DNA from: Calothrix sp. NIES-2100
GTDB taxonomy: Bacteria > Cyanobacteriota > Cyanobacteriia > Cyanobacteriales > Nostocaceae
Reading direction: 5' to 3'
NCBI RefSeq assembly: GCF_002368195.1
Contig: NZ_AP018178.1
Span: forward strand, 791,738-855,737
Length of the DNA: 64,000 nucleotides
In this document: positions 8,701 to 16,089 of the stretch, in pieces
Numbering within the stretch: position 1 is the first letter of the stretch
Layout of the letters: each line of letters opens with the position of its first letter
The notes under the pieces: generated by a model
Told to the model about the DNA's origin: nothing
The model's input: the letters and a program-made list of their open reading frames with translations, nothing else
Databases searched by the model: none
Made by a program: the position numbers and the translations under genes

Positions 8701-9806
8701 CCATCCCTGACCAAAACCGACCAGAATTAGAAAAAGCCTTTGTTTCTCCGAAAAACACCCTAGAAATCGAGTTAGCGCAAATTTGGTCAGCGGTTTTAGG
8801 TATTGAGTCAATTGGCATCAGCGATAATTTCTTTGATTTGGGTGGAAATTCGCTATTAGCAGTCACATTATTTACACAAATCGAACAGAAATTTGGTCAA
8901 AAACTTCCCCTAGCTACCTTGTTACAATCCCCAACCATAGAACAATTAGCTAAGATTCTCAGCCAATCAAATACATCAGCGTCTTGGTCTTCTCTGGTAA
9001 CTATTCAGCCAGGTAGCAGTACGAAACGTCCTTTATTCTTGATCCATGCCCTGGGCGGTAATGTTATTGGCTACCAAACTCTAGTACACCATCTGGGTAT
9101 AGAGCAACCTGTGTATGGCTTACAAGCACAAGGACTGGATGGTAAACAAGCTCCCCACACGAGAGTTGAGGACATGGCCTCTCACTACATCCAAGAAATT
9201 CGCACCGTTCAACCGCATGGCCCCTATCTGTTGGGTGGTTTTTCTAGTGGCGGGACAGTTGCTTTTGAAATGGCGCGTCAGTTAGTTGCTCAAGGCGATC
9301 GCGTGGCTTTACTAGCTATGTTTGATACATATAGCCCTAGCTTGTATATCAATAATCCTTCCCTATTGCGTACACTTTATGTCTACTTGCTGACTTTCTG
9401 GCGACTGAGATCGGCAGATAGATGGAACTATTTTCTCGCCAAACTGGATTGGTTTGGTTCGATGTTAACTGGGAAACCAAGCAGCAAGTTCGACTTGTGG
9501 AATGAACACTCTTTTACTCTTGATGCCAATCCTTACAACATGGCATTGATAGAAACTCTCAAGCAAGCCACAATGGTGGATTATGTACCACAAACATACC
9601 CTGGACGGGTGACTTTATTTACTACCAAAGAAGTGTTGAGATGGTGTCAATTCAAACCCTGTAGAGGCTGGAAGGGAAAGGCTAAACAAGGAGTGGAGAT
9701 TCACGAAGTTCCTGGTACACATCTAGGTATGCTGGGAAAACCAACAGTGGAGATTTTAGCCGAAAAATTAATTGTTTGCTTAGAGCAGGCACAAGCAAAT
9801 AATTAG
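5754..9806 (+). CDS. Single-module NRPS: C-A-PCP-TE, predicted cysteine-activating
   Basis: 1350 residues. The condensation domain carries HHALLDG at 143-149. The adenylation domain (~455-970) has YVIFTSGSTGTPKG, FDLSVYD, GGATEATVWS, YKTGD, KIRGFRIELGEIE and NGKVDRRALP. The carrier has DNFFDLGGNS with Ser1033 for the phosphopantetheine arm. The thioesterase has GFSSG with catalytic Ser1164, MFDTY Asp and PGTHLGM His. Reading the ten specificity positions by eye against GrsA gives D-L-Y-D-F-S-L-V-W-K, close to the published cysteine code (DLYNLSLIWK); the LGGATEA segment is also usual in Cys-type domains. The first domain is a normal C domain, not a heterocyclisation domain. No tailoring, export or Sfp-type gene lies nearby, so its upstream partner or acyl donor must be encoded elsewhere. 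Product unknown. Confidence 0.92.
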   Translation: MKVSTVKDSYQLSSLQQGMLFNNLVAQKSGVDIQQMICLVREKIDVLAFQQAWQKVVERHAVFRTSFDWESEREPQQCVHQKVIIPLEQQDWCDLSDTEQSIKLQAYLQSDRRRGFELNVAPLMRLGLFHLRESVYQFIWTFHHALLDGRSLSVIIKEVFTFYDAFCEGKDLQLPQPRPYQDHIAWLQQQNWSKAESFWRDFLKGFTAPTPLLVDSNLCEQIGFGEQAIRLSEKTTAMLQSLAQQHQLTLNTLVQGAWAILLSRYSGETDVVFGATRACRHSSVAGAESMVGLLINTLPVRVNVLGEKPLLSWLKELRSQWVTMRDYEHTPLVNVQRWSDVPPGKPLFDSILVFENYELNSALRSQGGRWQNLEFRLEEQTNFPLTLVGYADSELLLKLKYDQNLFDNAKIGRMLGHLETLLSSMANNPWQSLGELPLLTTDEKHQMLIEWNHTLADFSGQLCIHQLFEAQVEQTPDAVAVVCGEEQLTYQQLNCRANQLAHHLKQLGVKPGVLVAVYLERSLEMIPAVLGILKAGGAYVPLEPSFPKARIQLLLSSLEINCLVTQTWLLPNIHELELIALQHLIYLDKSAHIESVWQVGHQQVWNRPYLDLLPSENLLISANSNDIAYVIFTSGSTGTPKGVVVRHQPVINLIEWVNKTFNVNADDRVLFITSLCFDLSVYDIFGLLAAGGSIRVVPSHDVRDPEALLHILCHEPITFWDSAPPALQQLAGFFPLVQQSNCHPQLRLVFMSGDWIPVTLPDLLKTTFPGVEVISLGGATEATVWSNYYPIGKVEPYWKSIPYGKPIQNAEYYILDDYLNPCPIGVSGELHIGGECLASGYLNQPELTTQKFIPNPFSDKKSARLYKTGDLARYLSDGNIEFLGRIDHQVKIRGFRIELGEIESVLAQHGCVEETVVIAREDEPGNKRLVAYVVVNGESTPTMNELRRFLREKLPEYMIPSAFVAIAKIPLTSNGKVDRRALPIPDQNRPELEKAFVSPKNTLEIELAQIWSAVLGIESIGISDNFFDLGGNSLLAVTLFTQIEQKFGQKLPLATLLQSPTIEQLAKILSQSNTSASWSSLVTIQPGSSTKRPLFLIHALGGNVIGYQTLVHHLGIEQPVYGLQAQGLDGKQAPHTRVEDMASHYIQEIRTVQPHGPYLLGGFSSGGTVAFEMARQLVAQGDRVALLAMFDTYSPSLYINNPSLLRTLYVYLLTFWRLRSADRWNYFLAKLDWFGSMLTGKPSSKFDLWNEHSFTLDANPYNMALIETLKQATMVDYVPQTYPGRVTLFTTKEVLRWCQFKPCRGWKGKAKQGVEIHEVPGTHLGMLGKPTVEILAEKLIVCLEQAQANN

Positions 9807-9836
9807 CTAGTTGGATAGCCAAGTCAGGGGAGGATG

Positions 9837-10355
9837 TCAATTAACGACTGCGATCGCGCCGCGAAACATATTCATCCCACAAGTGAAAGTATATTCACCT
9901 GGTGTTTCTGGGGTAAATTCCACAGTTGTGACTTGATTCAGCGGTAAATCTGCGGCAATGTGAAAGTCTGGAATCACCACTTGTTCTAAGCAACTGCTGG
10001 GATCTTTGCGTGCAAATTTCAGCCGTACTGGTTTCCCAACTTGGACTACAATTCGATTTGGATCATATCCACCATCAACGGTGACTGTTACTTCCTGAAT
10101 ATTCTCACCTGTTGCAATTGCTTTGTGAGATTTGGGTTTACTCAGCAAGAACCACCAAAGTTCTAAGCTAATTAGTCCCAATCCGCCCAGGGTGACGGCT
10201 AATTTATTTCCTAAGGGCTGATCGATATGTTGAAATTGATTGGTTTGGATTGAGTGCGCCTGGTGAGATGTTTGTGCAGTTGCTTCCCCAGATGCAATTC
10301 CAAATACTACCCCTAAACTAGCTATACTACCGATGAGTGCTGTTTTATTTATCAT
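9837..10355 (-). CDS. Membrane-anchored cupredoxin-domain protein
   Basis: 172 residues. An N-terminal signal/anchor (~1-28), a His-containing linker and a second hydrophobic segment (LAVTLGGLGLISLELWWFLL) precede a cupredoxin-1 type beta-sandwich (EVTVTVDGGYDPNRIVVQVGKPV to the C-terminus). Likely Cu ligands are Cys in SSCLEQV, His in DFHIAADL, and Cys/Met in CGMNMFRG. It is third in the copA transcription unit, after copA and the 26-residue peptide. It probably binds or hands over copper on the outer face of the membrane. The role comes from context and fold. Confidence 0.85.
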   Translation of the reverse strand: MINKTALIGSIASLGVVFGIASGEATAQTSHQAHSIQTNQFQHIDQPLGNKLAVTLGGLGLISLELWWFLLSKPKSHKAIATGENIQEVTVTVDGGYDPNRIVVQVGKPVRLKFARKDPSSCLEQVVIPDFHIAADLPLNQVTTVEFTPETPGEYTFTCGMNMFRGAIAVVN

Positions 10356-10460
10356 TGAAAAACCTCCTATAATTCGTAATTCGTAGTTCGTAATTCGTAA
10401 TTAAGAGTTAGCTGTGGTTTGGATTTCGGGGTTTAAAAGATATTTGGTGTAATTTTTTAG

Positions 10461-10541
10461 CTACACTAAAGTTCCTGCAATTACTCCCAACAGAAATCCA
10501 AATCCTGCTAAAGTCCCGAAAAATATCCCTTGATTGGGCAT
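10461..10541 (-). CDS. 26-residue hydrophobic peptide between copA and the cupredoxin gene
   Basis: ATG 10541 to TAG 10461 encodes one predicted membrane helix (starts MPNQGIFFG, then Gly/Leu/Val-rich, ends GTLV). It starts 11 bp after the copA stop, with GGGAAA as a possible ribosome site, and lies in the same direction between two copper genes. Single-helix peptides often act as small subunits or modulators of membrane pumps, but no family is recognised. The call rests on position, hydrophobicity and spacing. Confidence 0.45.
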   Translation of the reverse strand: MPNQGIFFGTLAGFGFLLGVIAGTLV

Positions 10542-10552
10542 TATTATTTCCC

Positions 10553-12892
10553 TTATCCGAGAGTTTTCGGTTGGAAGTTACGTAAACGTAGCGCATTCGT
10601 AACTACAGAAACTGAACTAAAAGCCATTGCTGCACCGGCGATGATGGGATTAAGCAACCAACCAAAAATGGGGAAGAGAATTCCGGCGGCGATGGGAATA
10701 CCAGCAACGTTGTAGATGAAGGCGAAGAATAAATTTTGGCGAATGTTGCGAATTGTGGCGCGGCTGAGTTGAATTGCTGTAACTATGCCTTGTAAATCGC
10801 CAGAGATTAAGGTGATGTCACTAGCGGCGATCGCTACATCTGTACCTGTACCAATAGCAATTCCTACATCGGCTTGGGCTAAAGCTGGTGCATCATTAAT
10901 ACCATCACCAACCATCGCCACTATAGATTGACGCAAAGACGTTGGGACGCGGGGACTCGGTGAACTTTGTTCTCGCCGCGTCTGGTTGTCTCCCCTTCTC
11001 CGTGTCTTCTCTGCTTGCAAAGACTTAATCACCTCCGCCTTTTGATCGGGGCGAACTTCGGCTAAAACCCGCGTAATCCCAACTTCACGGGCAATACTTT
11101 CGGCGGTGCGGCGATTATCACCGGTGAGCATGACAACTTCTAAACCGAGTTTTTGCAATGCTTTAATAGCTTGGGGGGAAGTGGGTTTAATCGCATCAGC
11201 AATACCTATCAATCCTTTGATTTCGCCGTCAACTGCTAACCAAACTGCTGTTTTACCCAGGTATTCTAAGCGTTCTTTGTCTGGTTGCAAGCCTTGGGTG
11301 TTAATACTCAATTCTTCCATCCAGCGTTGTGTACCAATTTGCACAAGTCGGTGAGAAACGATACCTTGGACACCACTACCTGTCACGGCGGCAAAATCTC
11401 CGACATCTGCTAATTGTACTTCCTGAGATTGAGCATATCTGACAACTGCTTCTGCTAAGGGGTGTTCAGAATTGCGTTCTACAGAGGCGGCTAGTTGTAT
11501 CAGCTTGATTTCATTGCCGTTCAGTGTACCGTTAACTGTGACAAAATCGGTAACTGTCGGTTTACCTTGGGTAATTGTGCCGGTTTTATCTAAAACAATT
11601 GTTTGAATCTGATGCGCTAATTCTAAGCTTTCGGCTCCCTTAATTAAAATGCCGTTTTCCGCACCTTTACCTGTTCCCACCATGACTGAGGTAGGTGTGG
11701 CTAAACCCAATGCACAAGGACAAGCGATAATTAACACCCCGACTGTGGTCATTAGTGCTAGGGTGACATTACCCATGATGTTGTACCAAATGATAAAGGT
11801 AAAAAGAGCGATCGCAATTACCGCCGGCACAAACCACCCTGTAACTTGGTCTGCTAATCTTTGAATGGGAGCTTTTGAGCCTTGAGCCTGCTGCACTAAT
11901 TGCACAATCTGCGCCAGTACGGTATCCTTACCTACTCTTGTGGCTCTAAACTTAAAACTTCCAGTTTTGTTGATGGTTGCGCCGATGACTTCATCCCCTG
12001 CTTGTTTTTTCACGGGAATACTTTCCCCTGTCACCATCGCTTCATCAACTGTGGATGTTCCGTCAACGACTTCGCCATCAACGGGAATTTTCTCCCCAGG
12101 ACGAACCAGCACCACATCGCCAATTTGTACTTGTTCAATGGGTACATCTATTTCTCGCCCATTGCGAATCAACCGTGCGGTTTTCGCTTGTAACCCAATC
12201 AGCTTGCGGATAGCTTCTGAGGTTTGTCCTTTGGCGCGATTTTCAAACAACCGCCCTAACAAAATCAAAGTAATAACAATCGCCGCAGTTTCATAATACA
12301 CATCTGGCATCAATCCCTGAGCAATGAAAAAGCCAGGAACTAAGGTAGCAAATAGAGAATAGAAATATGCTGCACTTGTACTCAAAGCAATTAATGTATC
12401 CATTGTGGCAGCATGACGCTGCAAAGCTTTCCAGGTATTGACGTAAAACGAGTAGCCGCACCAGAACTGTACAGGAGTGGTGAGAACTAATTGCAGCCAA
12501 GGGTTATGCAACCATGTGGGAATTAAAGGTAGGTGTAAACCTGTCATCATTGGTAGTGAGCCAATCACCAGCACAGTACCAATGATTCCCCCTACTGTCA
12601 CCTTGCGCCGCAAATCACTCGATTCTTTTAAGCGATATCTTTTTTCTTCATCATCTTCTCCCGCCATCAGATTTTGTTCTTGTAGGGAATAAGCAGAATA
12701 ACCTGCTGCATCCACTGCATCGAGTATGGTTTGTAAATCTGTTTTTTTGGGGTCATAATCAACTGTTGCTTGTTCTGCCCCAAAATTCACGCTACATTCA
12801 TTGACACCTGGGACAGAACTGATAGCATCTTCTACACTTCTGGCACAGGAAGCGCAACTCATCCCGCGCAGCTTAAGTGTGGCATTCTCCAT
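10553..12892 (-). CDS. copA: Copper-translocating P1B-type ATPase
   Basis: 779 residues. An N-terminal heavy-metal-associated domain has GMSCASC (Cys13/Cys16). It is followed by paired helices, the actuator motif TGES, the transmembrane CPC motif (ACPCALGLATP), DKTGTIT with the phosphorylated Asp, an HP motif (SEHPLAEAV) and GDGINDAPAL. CPC plus CxxC is the Cu(I)-exporting P1B-1 pattern. One oddity: between KAEVIKSLQAE and IVAMVGDGIND there is an extra ~27-residue Arg/Ser/Pro-rich stretch encoded by repeat-like DNA (about 10935-11010), in frame. A MerR-type promoter lies upstream (12935-12965). The 26-residue peptide and the cupredoxin follow in the same direction. Confidence 0.95.
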   Translation of the reverse strand: MENATLKLRGMSCASCARSVEDAISSVPGVNECSVNFGAEQATVDYDPKKTDLQTILDAVDAAGYSAYSLQEQNLMAGEDDEEKRYRLKESSDLRRKVTVGGIIGTVLVIGSLPMMTGLHLPLIPTWLHNPWLQLVLTTPVQFWCGYSFYVNTWKALQRHAATMDTLIALSTSAAYFYSLFATLVPGFFIAQGLMPDVYYETAAIVITLILLGRLFENRAKGQTSEAIRKLIGLQAKTARLIRNGREIDVPIEQVQIGDVVLVRPGEKIPVDGEVVDGTSTVDEAMVTGESIPVKKQAGDEVIGATINKTGSFKFRATRVGKDTVLAQIVQLVQQAQGSKAPIQRLADQVTGWFVPAVIAIALFTFIIWYNIMGNVTLALMTTVGVLIIACPCALGLATPTSVMVGTGKGAENGILIKGAESLELAHQIQTIVLDKTGTITQGKPTVTDFVTVNGTLNGNEIKLIQLAASVERNSEHPLAEAVVRYAQSQEVQLADVGDFAAVTGSGVQGIVSHRLVQIGTQRWMEELSINTQGLQPDKERLEYLGKTAVWLAVDGEIKGLIGIADAIKPTSPQAIKALQKLGLEVVMLTGDNRRTAESIAREVGITRVLAEVRPDQKAEVIKSLQAEKTRRRGDNQTRREQSSPSPRVPTSLRQSIVAMVGDGINDAPALAQADVGIAIGTGTDVAIAASDITLISGDLQGIVTAIQLSRATIRNIRQNLFFAFIYNVAGIPIAAGILFPIFGWLLNPIIAGAAMAFSSVSVVTNALRLRNFQPKTLG
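10935..11010. repeat. Repeat-like insertion inside copA coding sequence
   Basis: The segment (GGACGCGGGGACTCGG, TCTCGCCGCGTCTGG, CCCCTTCTCCGTG) resembles the 'acgcggggacacggagaagggg' filler found in cyanobacterial intergenic regions. Here it is translated in frame between the P-domain strand and GDGIND. Confidence 0.55.
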
Positions 12893-12934
12893 TTTCAGGC
12901 TCCAATTATCAAGTCGTGTTCAAGACTGATTTCA

Positions 12935-12965
12935 TCTTGAATCCTCCAGTTCACTGGAGTGTCAA
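12935..12965 (-). promoter_or_regulatory. MerR-type promoter/operator of copA
   Basis: On the minus strand TTGACA (12965-12960) and TCAAGA (12940-12935) are 19 bp apart. The spacer holds the dyad CTCCAGTGAACTGGAG (12959-12944). It is the same architecture as the site in front of the MerR gene at 4716-4740 and reads into copA, 43 bp upstream of the ATG. Confidence 0.75.
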
Positions 12966-12988
12966 GGGGGTAAAGAAAAAAATTGGAA

Positions 12989-13192
12989 CTACGCAAAAAG
13001 TCCTTGAGCAAATAACTTTGCAGCTATTGCCCATACATTAGCTGAAGTAGGGAAAAATTTCTGTTCAAGTCCCTTGAGCGAAATTCCCACTATAGTGAAA
13101 CTCAGAATGGCGATCGCTATTGGCAAAATTTCCCTAAAGAATCGCGGGTTAAGGTTTTTGGCTCTAAGTAGCTCAACATAATTAAACGTCAA
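12989..13192 (-). CDS. Possible 67-residue single-helix membrane protein
   Basis: An open frame from a TTG start with one hydrophobic stretch (ILPIAIAILSFTIVGISL) and an amphipathic end. It lies upstream of the copA promoter in the same direction, with no visible ribosome site, and its start abuts a dispersed repeat. No family is recognised. It may be chance. Confidence 0.22.
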   Translation of the reverse strand: MTFNYVELLRAKNLNPRFFREILPIAIAILSFTIVGISLKGLEQKFFPTSANVWAIAAKLFAQGLFA

Positions 13193-13195
13193 ATG

Positions 13196-13262
13196 TCATT
13201 ACGAGCGAAACGCAGTGTAGCGTAGACGCGGAGCGGCTTCCCGCAGGGTAGTAATCGCCAGG
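13196..13262. repeat. Dispersed cyanobacterial repeat (GCGTAGACGCGGAGCGGCTT type)
   Basis: TCATTACGAGCGAAACG is followed by GCGTAGACGCGGAGCGG and CTTCCCGCAGGG. Related pieces occur at 25113-25140 and, inverted and translated, at 28183-28215. Confidence 0.65.
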
Positions 13263-13326
13263 AATCTATTTTACGTTTTTCAAAGTTGACCTACTTAACA
13301 CCAAGCCTATTGTTATTTGATTTGTA

Positions 13327-13630
13327 ATACCAATTCAAATAATGTTTGCGACACATCAATATATTCTAGAGGGCACGGCACTGCCCATTAGTGTCAACTT
13401 AAGCTAAAAGCTATATAGGATGGGCGTTGTACAAATACCTCGCTCCCTCATCCCCTAACCCCTTCTCCCCAGGGAGAAGGGGAATTGGATCTCTAGCTCC
13501 CCTCTCCCCTGGGGAGAGGGGCTGGGGGTGAGGGCGAAACCTTTTCACCAAGCGGGTTTCACGTTAAGTTGACACCAATGGGCACTGCCGTGCCCCTACC
13601 ATCTGTCGCATTATTTTTTCAAATTGGTAT
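13327..13630. repeat. ~300-bp element made of three nested inverted repeats
   Basis: The outer arms are ATACCAATTCAAATAATG at 13327 onward against the complement at 13604-13630. The middle arms run from GGGCACGGCACTGCCCA at 13371 to its complement ending 13595, extended by TAGTGTCAACTTA. The inner GC-rich arms, CTTCTCCCCAGGGAGAAGG and CTCTCCCCTGGGGAGAGG, lie within 13441-13537. The nesting suggests repeated insertion of fold-back elements into one another. No coding capacity. Confidence 0.75.
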
Positions 13631-13646
13631 AAAAATCGCTCAGATC

Positions 13647-13679
13647 AGATCCCCGACTTATTCAAGAAGTCGGGGATCT
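13647..13679. terminator. Strong hairpin, probably bidirectional terminator
   Basis: AGATCCCCGACTT and AAGTCGGGGATCT form a perfect 13-bp stem with a 7-nt loop, ending in TTGTTGTT. It lies downstream of the lyase-like gene (minus strand). Confidence 0.55.
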
Positions 13680-13736
13680 TGTTGTTCACGAATGATTTAG
13701 GATTGCAATATATGTGATTTATTCTCTGCTTCTTGG

Positions 13737-14591
13737 CTAAAATTTATTTACCTCAGCAAGTGAGAAATTAGCAAAATCTATATACACATCTTTGGGAGTA
13801 GACCAAGTATAATCACTGCCGCCGAAGAAAGTAGAAAAAAATATGCCTTCTATTTTCAATTTATCAGTAGTGCGAAAAGTTAAATTTTTCTGGTTGAGGA
13901 CTTGTTTCCCATCTAGCCAAACTTGTACTTGACCATTATTTTGATTTGGCTGATTTAGCACTACAAGCTGTTCTATATGATGCCATTTTCCTTTCTGAAA
14001 CTGCCATTTACCTCTGCCAATTGAAGTACCATATTCAGTACTAGTAGGAAGATAAGCATAGACTTCGCCATCACCGTTTTTTCGCCACATAAAGCGTGTA
14101 GAAAAGCCATCACTACCATTGGGAATGTCGCCACCGCTATTTGCTGTACCACCAAATAATCCTGGTAATTTTCCGCCCTTAACAAAGTCAAAATTTTCCG
14201 AAAATCGGAGATAGTAACTTAAGCGTAATGAATTTTTTGGCGATATACCGAAGTTAGCAGAAAATTGTGCACCACCGAGGGGTAAATGATTTTTGCGGGA
14301 AACAGTAGGACTAGCAGAACCAGCAGGATAACGCACTCGCAGCACTTTCTCAAATTTGCCGCTGGGGTCTTTAATCACAGCGGTATTGTTTAATCCCCAC
14401 TGACCAGCTTTTTTCACGCCCCAAAGCTGCATCCAGCTATTATTTGCAAAGTTACCACTAGCGATCGCAGTATTTTTTGGCGAAGCAACAGAGTTAGATG
14501 CGATCGCATTAGTTGACTTGGGAGAATTACAACTACTGATAATCAGTGCTAAACAGTTAATGACTAGTAAATTACAGCATAAATTTTTCAT
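13737..14591 (-). CDS. Secreted polysaccharide-lyase-like lipoprotein (PL14-type fold)
   Basis: 284 residues. A signal peptide with lipobox (LALIISSC, Cys21) and a Ser/Ala linker precede a beta-jelly-roll domain: LRLSYYLRFSENFDFVKGGK, LPGLFGG, GFSTRFMWRKNGDGEVYAYL, KGKWHHIEQLVVLN, GQVQVWLDGKQVL. These strands match the polysaccharide lyase 14 (alginate-lyase-like) domain. By family it would act on uronate polymers at the cell surface. An Alg8-like synthase is encoded at 860, but the two are 11 kb apart, so a shared polymer is speculative. Catalytic residues were not assigned. Confidence 0.75.
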   Translation of the reverse strand: MKNLCCNLLVINCLALIISSCNSPKSTNAIASNSVASPKNTAIASGNFANNSWMQLWGVKKAGQWGLNNTAVIKDPSGKFEKVLRVRYPAGSASPTVSRKNHLPLGGAQFSANFGISPKNSLRLSYYLRFSENFDFVKGGKLPGLFGGTANSGGDIPNGSDGFSTRFMWRKNGDGEVYAYLPTSTEYGTSIGRGKWQFQKGKWHHIEQLVVLNQPNQNNGQVQVWLDGKQVLNQKNLTFRTTDKLKIEGIFFSTFFGGSDYTWSTPKDVYIDFANFSLAEVNKF

Positions 14592-14668
14592 TTGTCATTG
14601 GTCATTTGTCATTAGTCAGTTGTCAGTTGTCAGTTGTCAGTTGTCCCCCTTGTCCCCCTTGTCCCTCC
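14589..14668. repeat. Heptanucleotide repeats (GTCATTT, GTCAGTT) and TTGTCCCCC runs
   Basis: Tandem heptamers sit between the lyase-like gene and tatC. STRR-type. Confidence 0.8.
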
Positions 14669-14749
14669 GAAGTTCTGATCGGAGGAAGCCTCCGCTCAGA
14701 CTTCTCTCCTTGTCTTCCTTGTCCCCCTTACCATACCCCATGCCCCAAT

Positions 14750-15586
14750 TCACTTACCTATTAACTTGACTAAACCAATCCCACCAAAATAAAGTCCTAA
14801 AACTGCACCTGCTAAAAGACTTTGGGTAAGGGGGTCAGTGGAAGGTGTGAGGACAGCACCTAAAACTACTGCACCCATAATTACGTAACGCCAACCAGAA
14901 AACATTTGTTTTGAAGATACAATTCCCAAAACACCCAGTAATAGTTGAATCACCGGAATTTGAAATGCTAAACCTGTGCTAAATAACAGCAACAACACAA
15001 ATTCAAAATACTTTTCAATTGACCAAAGTTGTTCTACTACATCTGCACCGTAGCTGATAAAAAACTTCAAAGCTGCGGGGATGAGAAGAAAATATGCAAA
15101 TACTAAACCTGCCACAAACAGCAAACTCGACCCTAAAACTACAGGCCCTAATAAGCGGCGTTCGCGGCGAGTGAGTCCGGGAAGAACGAATTGAATAATT
15201 TGATAAAGAATGAAGGGGGTAGACAGCAATAAACCACTGTAGGCGGCGACTTTAAAAGAAACAAAGAAATATTCTCCAGGTGCTAATTGGAGAAATTTTA
15301 CTCCTTGTGCGGGGACTTCTAATAGCTGAACAATCGGCCTGACGTAGAAAAAGCAGCCGACAATACCTACAACAGCAGCAATTAGGACATAAAAAATCCG
15401 TTGTCGCAACTCCTCTAAGTGGTCAAAAAAAGACATTTCCACTTCATCAGGTAACTCATCAAGGGGATCACCCTCAGTGTCGCCATCTTCTTCCACTTCC
15501 ATATCAGGAGAAGTTGTAGCAGATGGATCTGAGTATTCACCCGATGAATTGGACTGCGCTTGGGTATCTAAATTTTGTGGCGTCAT
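14750..15586 (-). CDS. tatC: Twin-arginine translocase subunit TatC
   Basis: 278 residues. An acidic N-terminal tail of ~45 residues is followed by the family's cytoplasmic start MSFFDHLEELRQRI and six membrane helices, with LTRRERRLLGP and GVLTPS-like conserved loops (AVLTPSTDPLTQ). TatC is the receptor that recognises twin-arginine signal peptides; in cyanobacteria it serves both thylakoid and plasma membranes. No tatA/B gene is adjacent. Confidence 0.95.
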   Translation of the reverse strand: MTPQNLDTQAQSNSSGEYSDPSATTSPDMEVEEDGDTEGDPLDELPDEVEMSFFDHLEELRQRIFYVLIAAVVGIVGCFFYVRPIVQLLEVPAQGVKFLQLAPGEYFFVSFKVAAYSGLLLSTPFILYQIIQFVLPGLTRRERRLLGPVVLGSSLLFVAGLVFAYFLLIPAALKFFISYGADVVEQLWSIEKYFEFVLLLLFSTGLAFQIPVIQLLLGVLGIVSSKQMFSGWRYVIMGAVVLGAVLTPSTDPLTQSLLAGAVLGLYFGGIGLVKLIGK

Positions 15587-15623
15587 GATTCAGCGATTAG
15601 GCAACATTTGCTAACTATTTTAC

Positions 15624-15669
15624 TGGGCATTGGGCATGGGGTATGGGGCATTGGGCATTGGGCATTGGG
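15624..15669. repeat. GGGCATT heptamer repeats
   Basis: TGGGCATTGGGCATGGGG and variants, repeated between tatC and the 21-bp array. STRR-type. Confidence 0.75.
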
Positions 15670-15701
15670 ATTGAGTTTTTTGCTAATTCTGCTTTGTAGC
15701 T

Positions 15702-16014
15702 TCAATTGCTATTTTAGGAAACCCATTTGCTATTTCGGGAAACCCAATTGCTATTTCGGCGATCACAAAAGCTATTTCGGGAAACCCAATTGCTATTTCG
15801 GCGATCACAAAAGCTATTTCGGGAAACCCAATTGCTATTTCGGCGATCGCAAAAGCTATTTCGGGAAACCCAATTACTATTTGGGCGATCGCAAAAGCTA
15901 TTTCGGGAAACCCAAAAGCTATTTCGGGAAACCCAATTGCTATTTCGGGAAACCCAATTGCTATTTGGGCGATCCCAAAAGCTATTTCGGGAAACCCAAT
16001 TGCTATTTCGGCGA
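15702..16014. repeat. Tandem array with exact 21-bp period, two alternating unit types
   Basis: About 15 units, each starting GCTATTTCGG. Type A ends GAAACCCAATT and type B ends CGATCACAAAA or CGATCGCAAAA, so B units can carry HIP1. Because 21 is divisible by three, several frames stay open on both strands; none looks like a protein with a start context, so the array is treated as non-coding. Confidence 0.8.
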
Positions 16015-16042
16015 TGCCTGCGGCGGGCTACGCCTACGCATT

Positions 16043-16083
16043 TGCCCCATGCCCCATGCCCCATGCCCAATTCCCCATCCCCC
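16043..16083. repeat. CCCCATG heptamer repeats
   Basis: GCCCCATGCCCCATGCCCCA, just downstream of the transglycosylase stop. STRR-type. Confidence 0.75.
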
Positions 16084-16089
16084 AATCAA

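Noticed and set aside
10408..10596. 62-codon minus-strand frame in the copA-cupredoxin gap
   Set aside because: Overlaps the copA end in another frame. The in-phase 26-codon frame at 10461-10541 has better position and composition.
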